A DNA stretch of 64,000 bases. It comes from Orobanche coerulescens (taxonomy: Eukaryota > Streptophyta > Magnoliopsida > Lamiales > Orobanchaceae). Shown here piece after piece: positions 56,945 through 64,000 of the stretch. The position numbers and the translations under genes are program-made. Numbering within the stretch: position 1 is the stretch's first letter; every line of letters starts with the position of its first letter. Below the pieces are notes generated by a model. That model searched no databases. It saw only the letters and a program-made list of their open reading frames with translations, and had not been told where the DNA came from. The DNA is taken from assembly GCA_033398695.1 (NCBI GenBank), contig CM065815.1:104560501-104624500 (forward strand), given 5' to 3'.

Positions 56945-57180
56945 CTTTTTCTTTTTATTTTGTACTTGTAATGATTTTATTTCTGTACTTGTAAAATTTT
57001 CTTGTAATTCAGGCATGTATTTTTAATCAAGTCAGAAAATTTTATAAACAGTCTTTTGAATGACAATTTCCAGTTGTCTCAAAAATAAGACTGATTTTAG
57101 TTTGTGTCTTGCACTCAAGTGCAGACTTGTTCATTTGAATATTTCCTTAAAGTGTTGCCATCATCAAAATAGGGGGAATT
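56945..57180 (+). promoter_or_regulatory. SIRE 3' spacer and polypurine tract
   Basis: T-rich sequence after the env-like stop ending with AAAATAGGGGGAATT (57166-57180), the polypurine tract directly before the LTR. Confidence 0.8.
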
Positions 57181-58584
57181 TGTTAGGAATACTTGTTAGA
57201 TTTTGATGATGTCATTAATATAAATTCAAATACTTATTACTTGGCAAAATATAAGGAAGAACCAAATGAGTATCTTCCATAGGCCAAATTATGTTAAGTG
57301 TAAAACTTGGAAAATTGTAAAGAAGAACCAAATGAGTATCTTCTATATGCCAAAAATAAGTTAGGCTAAAAATCGGCTAAGTACTAAAGAACAGCTAAGT
57401 CCATCAGAGAGGTACAGCCGAGTCATATCAGAGAAGATCTGGTCAACAAAAATTATCAGAGATGTTTGACCAGATCAAATAAGTAACCTCGCATGTCGGT
57501 GATCAAAGTAGTTCCCAACAGTGAACATCAGAGAGGTCCAGAACTGTAGAGAAGTTAACTTACATCAGCCTACTCGAGATCAGCCAAGTACACCAAGTCC
57601 ACGTCAGCATGCGTTGAAAAGTCAAGTATTACGGAAAGTCACATGCAACGTGAAGAGACAAATTGGAGAGATTCCCGCAAAAGGATGTGAATTAAATAAT
57701 TCATCCAGACCCACCTTGAAGACTTTAATCGTATTATATTCAAAAGATTCGGTGCTTCACATGCAAAGTCTTCACAACGGTCGGAAGATAGATTAAAATA
57801 TGGGAATCCAGCCTTGCAACGTTCAGAAAAGAATAAACAAAGAAGTCTCCCTCCAACGGACTGATTTGTTGAAGAAGAATTGCAACGGCTATGAAGGAAA
57901 AGCTCAGAGATCGTGACCTATATATCCGAAGATTTGAAGCTGAGCATACACAATAATTACAAACGGTGCGAACAAGCGATCAAAGCATTCAAGCAATCTG
58001 AAACAAAATACAGCATCGTGAAAAGAGCAGTTCTAAAAAGTTCATACTTGAAGAAGCTCTTAGTTGGAGAAGACAAAAACTCGTGTCTTAAATCCTGAGT
58101 TCGGGGTACTTCACTGGTTGAAGTTCGAGACTGTAAAGGCATCCAAGGATCGAGGATCAAGAGGTGCAAGGCGATCAGTGTGTTACAATGTACGAATTTC
58201 CACTGGTTGGAAGATGTTGTAGTTTGGTCGAATCACTGTAATATTTATCACTGGTTGAAAATTATAGTCAATTCATCTCCAACTGGTTTGGAGAAAAGTG
58301 GATTAGTAGAGGATTACCCCGCCTCTGAGACCACTATAATTGCCTGCGTACATTACTGTTTTATAGCATCATACTTTAACTGCTGCATTCATTGTTAAGT
58401 GTTTCATTAGTTGTTTTGTATTCGTCATCAGCTGAATTCCGCATGTATTAAGAACAAACGACTCCAAGTCATTTGTTTATCTACCAGCTGAAGAAACTTA
58501 CTCTTTGAGAAAAAGAGTTTAAGAGTTTCAATAAGTCTATTCACCCCCCCTCTAGACTTATTCCTGGATGACTTGTGACCTACA
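57181..58584 (+). repeat. SIRE 3' LTR
   Basis: TGTTAGGAATACTTG to TGACCTACA, followed by GGAAG (58585-58589). Nearly identical to the solo LTR at 47311-48718. The small ORFs inside have no support. Confidence 0.9.
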
Positions 58585-59094
58585 GGAAGATGAAGAAGTG
58601 CTGATCCTAAAAGAAGAGACATTAAGTTCCAGGAAGGCGATCAGGTCATGGTCAAACTTTCTACCAACCAATTCAAGGCATTACGCAAAGTACACAAGGG
58701 TTTGGTGAGGAGGTACGAAGGACCATTTACAATAATCAAATGTGTTGGAAATGTCTCGTATATGTTGCAACTTCCTCCAAGACTTAAAATACACCCCGTC
58801 TTCCACGCGAGCCAATTGAAACTCTACCATGATGACTCAGAAGACCCGCACCGAGGAGAGTCAAATCGTGCACCTACTGCTGTAATCACCTCATTCGACA
58901 AGGAGGTGGACTATATTGTGACCGAACGAGTTACTCGGAAGAGAGGCGTGCCCCCCTGCACGGAGTACCTAGTAAAATGGAAAAACCTCCCTGATAGTGA
59001 AGCCACATGGGAACGGGAAGACGAACTCTGGCAATTTCAAGATCACATCAAGAGGTTCAGACAAGAGAACGTGCCGAGGACGTCGCTGAAATAG
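58585..59094 (+). pseudogene. Chromovirus integrase tail and chromodomain, copy 2
   Basis: The same content as 48719-49228 (GPF module then chromodomain YIVTERVTRKRGVPP...). Differences in the open part include Arg-Ala for His-Val and Thr for Ile in the EATWE motif, plus two near the C terminus. Copy 2 has the more usual EATWE chromodomain residue. It carries the same single-base loss just after the GGAAG site, so that lesion predates the duplication. Confidence 0.88.
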
Positions 59095-59105
59095 GTGGGG
59101 GAGGA

Positions 59106-59586
59106 TGTGACGGGTCAGACGAAAGTGACCCGGATGACCCTAACAAGAGTCTTTATGTATCAGAAGGTTACGGAAGGTTCTAGAATGATCAAGAAAGACC
59201 AAGAGATCTCTATATACTTAGATGACTCTAGAAGCATGTAGAAATGTACTTCTTACACACTTTGTAGAATACTCATGTAAATACCCATGTAAATGTACTA
59301 TAATAATCTAGAGTGTTCTATCTAGAAAGTTCTATCTAGAGAGTTCCACTCCAGAACTCTCCTAGGTTGATATAAAAGGAGGAGGAGCCTCATTTGCTCA
59401 CTCCATCCAGAAACCCTCAAGCAATCAAGCATTGTAAAGCTCTCTTATACTCAAGTCATACTTAATAAAATCCTTTTATGCCATTGCCCCTTTTATCGTT
59501 ACTTTCAGGCTTACTTAGCAACTCGACTCAGCTTAGTTGTTTAAGTGCCGCACGGGTTAGCTGCCCAAAACTCCCATACCGTGACA
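59106..59586 (+). repeat. Chromovirus 3' LTR
   Basis: TGTGACGGGTC to CGTGACA, preceded by GGTGGGGGAGGA and followed by TTAT (59587-59590), which matches the left target site. With 33375-33858 it defines the element's ends. Confidence 0.9.
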
Positions 59587-60647
59587 TTATGCTATTTTAT
59601 ACTCGAATACTCATTCCAGTCTGGCTTTTGCGTCATTGTGGAAGCCTTGGCATTCAGGAAATGAGACAGACGTGTTTGTAGTGTTTGCATTACACGAGCC
59701 ACCGTATATATTGTTTGGTTGCACTGTTCACCTAGCTAGTCGTCTAATGACATTGGCCTTGTAAGCATTAAACTAAGTACCTACGATTATGCATTGGTTC
59801 GGACAGTTTTAATTCCCATAAAAATGAACAACCTTGCATGTTCTAGGATGGGAAATCAAGTAACCGGATGTATTCACGTAACCTGTAGTTTACATTCGCA
59901 TCAAATGACAACCTTGAATAGATATGTGCAAGAGGTAGAATAATTGTTCAGAAAAATCGCATCTCCTATGATAGGAAGCCAAGTAACCGGATGTATTCAA
60001 GTAACCCGTAGTTTACATTCGTGTAAAACAGCAACCTTGAATCGGACGTGCCAAAAAAAAACTCGAGTTTTTTCTCCACTGTGGAAGGAGACTTAGTAAC
60101 TAGGGGCCTTCATGAGCCCCATGAGTGTCTTTTACGTTAAACGGTTCCCCAATACATGGGTATGGAAATCCACCCTAGGACTCTTCCGATGAAACATTCC
60201 GGGAGTTGAACCTAGTGGTTAACTCGTTGTTCCTAAAATCATAATAATAGTTATTAAATAAAGAGGGATTGTTGTCCGGGGAATGTCATTATGGAAATCA
60301 TATTAGTTGTGCAGCATTTCGTATGTTTACGTCACAAGGCTGTAGGGCTAGGCGAGTTAGCTTATTATAACCTCACCATTCATTTTGTCGGTCGGCCCAT
60401 TTCACGTTTATTGATCTTCGAGCCTTGACTACTTTCATGGGCTGAGATTAGCACGAAAAAGGTTACTTTGAGAAATCATTGTCCGTAACGTGACTCACTA
60501 GTAAGATATTCGTATTATTCTTTGAGATTTTCAGGTTAACATTAATAAGTTGAGCGATATGGATTTGCACGATTGTCTACAATACTTGTAGTTGTTTGGA
60601 GTTGATTTTTGCTTGAGGACAAGCAAAGGTTTAAGTTTGGGAGTATT
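59587..60647 (+). other. Athila 3' spacer and polypurine tract
   Basis: Non-coding. Two copies of a block of about 80 bp (CAAGTAACCGGATGTATTCA, then GTAGTTTACATTCG and CAACCTTGAAT) lie 123 bp apart near 59857 and 59980. The polypurine tract AAGTTTGGGAGTATT (60633-60647) directly precedes the 3' LTR. Confidence 0.75.
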
Positions 60648-61980
60648 TGTTACGTGCTACTTTTTTACGCTTTATTGTCATCATTTTATCTCTATTTTGA
60701 TCTAATTCTGCATAAATGAGCACCAAATGCATTATGTTTACATGTTTTGTAGGAAATTGGAGTCTTGGAGCATGAACGAAGCAAAACGGACCAAAACAAC
60801 ATTTTTCTGTAGAGGGACGCATCACACGAAGCTGGGCCGCGTCGCAGACTCAACACGCAGCAAGCTGGAACAAGCTGTACCGAGGGCCGCGACACACTTA
60901 CTACGGGCCACGGCCCGTACTGAATTTACGCCCAGGCAGGGAAGTTTTGTAATTGGGGCCATGGCACACTTCCTCCAGGCCGCGGCCCACATCGATGAAA
61001 AACCTAATATGATTCTGTGATTTTAGCCGTTTTGGAGTCAGATAAAACCTAATTTTCTGGACGCGATTTAGAGAGATGAGAGGGTTATAAAATCTGAGTC
61101 AAGGACAAAAACAACGATCATCATAGGGGAGTGGGATACCTAGCGACGGAGAACACAGCAGAGGAAGAGAACGAAGGCAAGAGTACGGACGGGGACGATT
61201 TCTTCAATTGTGTTTGATGTTCTTCAACCTCATGTTTAATTCTTATATTTTGTGTTGCTTTCTAGCATGTCTAGTTTGATTCCCCAATTATAGGATTAAG
61301 ATGAAATCGAGATTATGATGAATTAAAACTTGATTTTACATTATTGATATTTTCCCATTTTCATTGAGTTTTCCCCGCTTGTTCTTAATGCTTTCAATTG
61401 TGTGGCCGATGATTGAATTATTCTAGCTACTTAACTTGAATCGGAAGAGGAAAGTGAGTAGTGATAATTAGGTGAAAACTATTTTATCTTATGAGATAGG
61501 AATATACTCATAAGAATTATGAAGGTATATATTTTTAAAGATTATAAATGTTTTTGGCTAATGACGAAATAACTCATCTAGGAATAGAGTAAATTGTTCG
61601 TGTTGGAAAATTCTACTGACCTCAGAAGGGGCGATAGTTTAAATCAGATAATCTTCACTTTCAATCAATTGGGAAATTACCTAACTTATATAGGTCAAGA
61701 TTAATTTGGATTAATCAAGGTGAATTCTTGATCCTAGATACTTCTTTTATTTGAAACTCCTTTGATTGGATAGCTGATTTCTTGTTTATTTTAATTCATC
61801 GCACTTTCTAAATTATTTAATAATTGTTCAAATCCAAATATCTCGATCGTTCAAATAAAACTAGGAATAACTAATAAATTGGTAATTAACACACTAGTCC
61901 TCGAGGGAACGATACTCTACTCACTACTTTATTACTTGTATACGACAACGTGCACTTGCGTTCACGAAAAATACGTATCA
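60648..61980 (+). repeat. Athila 3' LTR
   Basis: TGTTACGTGC to AATACGTATCA, the partner of 7175-8510; ATGCC follows. It keeps the canonical TG start and a TATA-like GGTTATAAAATC near 61083-61094. Confidence 0.92.
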
Positions 61981-61985
61981 ATGCC
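61981..61985. repeat. Target-site duplication of Athila (right), ATGCC
   Basis: An exact copy of 7170-7174. The following bases ACATG complete an inverted copy of CATGTGGCAT at 7158-7167, so the empty site was a palindrome. Confidence 0.9.
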
Positions 61986-62587
61986 ACATGGCGGAATAGT
62001 GTAGTGCATGTGTATTCCTATGCGTTGGGGGTTGTCCAACGTAACAGATTGATGTAGCCTATAAATACCTTGAGATGTACGAAGGGACACCTAGAGGGTG
62101 AAGTCTACGAAAGACATGTCTTTGAGAGACTCCCTGAGTTGTGTGCATGCCTTGGCGAGTTCCTTGTATTTATTGTGTGAATAAAATATAAAATTGGGCA
62201 AGAGGCCCGTAAGAGTGTGTTCTTAACTTTCCACCAACTTGTGTGAGACATTTTTTGTATATGCATTTACTCAAACTTAGCGCAAGTACGAGTGCGAGAA
62301 GGAAAAACACGAGTGTTTATGAGTTGTGGGCAAAGGCTGACTGAGTTTGACAAGCAAGATTAGGCCGACACAGGCATAACTCGGTAAAAAATTAAGGTCC
62401 GATTTTACCTTATGACAATTAATATTACAGTATGATACATATCATAATACTAATTCAAATAGCAGTAGAGATAATCACCAATATTACCTCTGTATTTTAT
62501 TAACTAGGCGGTTAGCAGTATTATTTTTGTTGTTTAAACAAATAATTTTGTTTGAATAAAATTTCAGCGAAAAGATAACTGTCCCAT
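61986..62587 (+). other. Right flank of Athila, possible older LTR
   Basis: A TATA box CCTATAAATACC (62058-62069) is followed by a leader and, about 120 nt on, GTGAATAAAATATAAA (62178-62193), a polyadenylation-type signal. A promoter and poly(A) signal this close suggest an LTR U3-R unit of the element that Athila entered. I could not find its ends. Confidence 0.35.
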
Positions 62588-62812
62588 CACTACGCCATAG
62601 ATGGCTTTACACAATGAAATTGCATGATGTTTTCATCTCGAATGTTATCATAGCTAGATGAATCTTGGCTACTACAACATTCGTTTCAAGGTGTTGATAG
62701 ATCAACACGGTGTTGCTATAGATATATTCCTTTTTTTTTGTGAAACTGCTATAGATATATTCTAATAAAAAATAATTCAATTAATAAAAAAGTAAAACTA
62801 ATAAAAATTACT

Positions 62813-63000
62813 CCCCCCGTCCCTTAAATATAGACAATTTTTACCATTTTTGTCCATCCCCAAGGAGTAGACATACTCTATTTTAGGAAAAATCACTACC
62901 TTTTTATCCTCATCTTTTATATCTATTTACAAAAAAAAAAAAAAAAAAGTGGGGCCACATCATAACTCTATTAACTACACTAGTTAAATTCACCTAATCT
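62813..63000 (+). mobile_element. Stowaway-like MITE fragment
   Basis: CTCCCCCCGTCCCTTAAATA at 62812-62831 is close to the Stowaway/Mariner terminal motif CTCCCTCCGTCCC. A matching inverted end is not present downstream, so it is truncated or degenerate. An A run lies at 62932-62948. Confidence 0.5.
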
Positions 63001-63479
63001 AGTTAACCCTACACTTAAACAAAACAAATAAAACATCACACCCAGCCACACTTTCTCGGATCTTCTCATCTGTTCATCATGCTCTTCACATTCTCAGGGT
63101 TTAAATCTTTGTCGTGCTGAGTTCGGATTTGGTGATCCGACGCTTAGTTTGGTAGGTTCCTCCGGTGTAGTGGAATGCACCAAAGAAAGGAAGAAATGTT
63201 ACTTGAAAATTTTGGGTATCTATTTCCCAAGTGTGTTGTTCCTCTTGGATGAATGAGGTAGACAATTTTCATCTATGTGTTTGCTTCGATTTTGTGGGTC
63301 ATTTCTGTTGTGGATCTATGTGCTTGCTTCGATTTATGTGGGCTATTTCTGTTGAGTACAAGACTGACACTGCAGTAATGAAATATAGAATTCTAAGTTT
63401 TTTTAGTCATTCAAAAGTGAAGCAAATGCTTCAACTGATGATATTTATTGTCACAGTTTGATATTGCTTTATTTCGTAG
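63001..63479 (+). other. CACTA interior, leader or intron sequence
   Basis: No protein recognised. It ends with a splice acceptor-like TTATTTCGTAG at 63470-63480 before the transposase-type exon. The frame 63231-63461 has no domain. Confidence 0.35.
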
Positions 63480-63480
63480 G

Positions 63481-63858
63481 CCGAGACTGGAAAATCAATC
63501 GGTGCATCAGGGGGCAGTGGTGATGAAGTTGTCCAAGAACTTGTTTCGAATGCAAAATCACATGGTCCGTCGTGGATTCTAGGGCGGAATGTAATGTCGG
63601 TAAAGGTTTCAGGAAATGCTCTAACCAAGATAAGGAAAGATCTTGTTGATGAAGTGGAAGCAAAGGTGAACAAGAAGGTCCAGGATGAATGATATGCGAA
63701 GGTGAATCTGAAAGTTCAGAAGAACTTGACATGGATGTTTAATAAGTTAAGTGAAGCAAACCCTGGCCTAAAAATTGATTTAGGGGATCTTTGTGCGACC
63801 ATTTCCATTGATAATGATGATGGTGCGCCAATGATTAGAGGCACCAACACTTATTAAA
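63481..63858 (+). pseudogene. CACTA transposase-type C-terminal exon, one in-frame stop
   Basis: After the acceptor the frame reads AETGKSIGASGGSGDEVVQE, SHGPSWILGRNVMSVKVSGN and VDEVEAKVNKKVQDE. After a TGA at about 63690 it continues YAKVNLKVQKNLTWMFNKLS and EANPGLKIDLGDLCATISID, ending with TAA at 63856-63858. It matches the last exon of the first CACTA (14462-14667) in sequence and in ending shortly after the GxKxDxG-like block. En/Spm transposase tails look like this; precise family membership needs a search. Confidence 0.6.
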
Positions 63859-64000
63859 TGTTCATATTATTATGAAACTATGGTATACATGATTTATCTT
63901 TTGCTACTGGTATTAAGTTGGAATTAGTATGATATGGTCTTTTGCTATTGGTAATAATAAGGTGAAACTTTGAGTACTTTATGATGCTGGTTTAGTTGGA
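63859..64000 (+). other. CACTA 3' untranslated sequence
   Basis: AT-rich sequence after the stop with two copies of a TTTTGCTA(C/T)TGGTA word (63898, 63940). Nothing else seen. Confidence 0.4.

Larger units (their letters stand above)
50104..57180 (+). mobile_element. SIRE-lineage Copia body, 5'-truncated and missing integrase
   Basis: Contains gag, zinc knuckle, protease, reverse transcriptase, RNase H and an env-like gene, then a polypurine tract and a 3' LTR at 57181. The 5' LTR, primer-binding site and gag start are missing at the junction 50103/50104, and the integrase is deleted near 51228. SIRE elements are the Copia lineage known for an env-like ORF after pol. Confidence 0.88.
33375..59586 (+). 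mobile_element. Chromodomain Ty3/gypsy element (possibly Galadriel-like), with nested insertions and an internal duplication
   Basis: The ends are 484-bp and 481-bp LTRs. Target bases TTAT are shared on both sides (33371-33374 and 59587-59590). Gag, protease, reverse transcriptase, RNase H, integrase and a C-terminal chromodomain are all on the plus strand. Subtracting the three nested insertions and the duplicated part leaves about 5.7 kb, a normal chromovirus size. Lineage is guessed from the chromodomain (KNLPDSEATWE...LWQF). All frames carry stops. Confidence 0.88.
7175..61980 (+). mobile_element. Athila-lineage Ty3/gypsy retrotransposon, hugely expanded by nested insertions
   Basis: The ends are homologous LTRs (7175-8510 and 60648-61980) with matching ATGCC target duplications. 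Internal order is primer-binding site, gag, protease, reverse transcriptase, RNase H, integrase, then an env-like ORF, all on the plus strand. Removing the CACTA (16.1 kb), hAT MITE (0.6 kb) and chromovirus (26.2 kb) insertions leaves roughly 12 kb, normal for Athila. The integrase frame resumes across the CACTA site, which confirms the nesting. All genes are broken; the copy is dead. Confidence 0.92.
62588..64000 (+). mobile_element. Second CACTA element, left part (runs off right edge)
   Basis: CACTACGCCATAGATGGC at 62588 matches the ends of the CACTA at 13830-29950. Subterminal TTGC/GTGTTG words follow. A transposase-type last exon (63480-63858) is only about 0.9 kb from this end, so the copy is internally deleted. 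Orientation relative to its gene is plus. The right terminus is outside the window. Confidence 0.75.

Noticed and set aside
62900..63479. A host gene upstream of the right CACTA exon
   Set aside because: Only one plausible splice acceptor is visible and it leads into the CACTA-type exon; no protein is recognised.

Overview
This window is plant nuclear DNA, most likely dicot pericentromeric or other repeat-rich heterochromatin. It is almost entirely transposable elements inserted into one another. I see no intact host gene, no rRNA or tRNA gene and no CRISPR array. The plant assignment rests on plant-specific lineages: Athila, Tat, chromovirus and SIRE retroelements, a CACTA DNA transposon, hAT and Stowaway MITE-type sequence, and captured exons of a plant kinesin-4 gene. 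I cannot name the species.

Layout. Positions 1-1459 are part of a Copia-type LTR read on the minus strand. Positions about 1460-4450 are a minus-strand remnant carrying an Athila-type env-like ORF with its own TATA box, leader and intron. Positions 4840-5297 resemble the end of a long Tekay-type LTR, followed by a gag zinc-knuckle fragment and unassigned repeat-rich flank up to 7169. Positions 7175-61980 are a single Athila element with matching LTRs and the 5-bp target duplication ATGCC, inflated to about 55 kb by insertions. Position 62588 begins a second CACTA element that runs off the window.

Insertions inside Athila. (a) A CACTA transposon, 13830-29950 (target duplication TTG), interrupts the integrase. 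It carries six kinesin-4 exons and is itself interrupted by a minus-strand Tat-lineage Gypsy element, 16884-29024 (TACCT), which holds a spliced antisense gene. (b) A 573-bp hAT MITE, 32413-32985 (TGTGGACT), lies in the env-like ORF. (c) A chromodomain Gypsy element, 33375-59586 (TTAT), lies in the 3' region. It was in turn hit by a Tekay-type solo LTR (35409-38236, TCTCT), a minus-strand CRM-like chromovirus (39598-46010, TCATG) and a SIRE Copia element (solo LTR 47311-48718, GGAAG). A segment of about 2.8 kb spanning the SIRE LTR, chromodomain, Gypsy LTR and Athila sequence occurs twice (47311-50103 and 57181-59966), with a 5'-truncated SIRE body between the copies.

Most element genes are broken by stops and frameshifts, many consistent with C-to-T decay. 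The most interesting signals are the duplication combined with a solo LTR, the gene-like promoters and leaders of the accessory ORFs in four element families, the kinesin capture, the CRM integrase reading into its LTR, and the palindromic Athila target. I found no defence, biosynthetic or other genuinely new functional system. Boundaries were read by eye from repeat ends and target duplications; percent identities were not computed.
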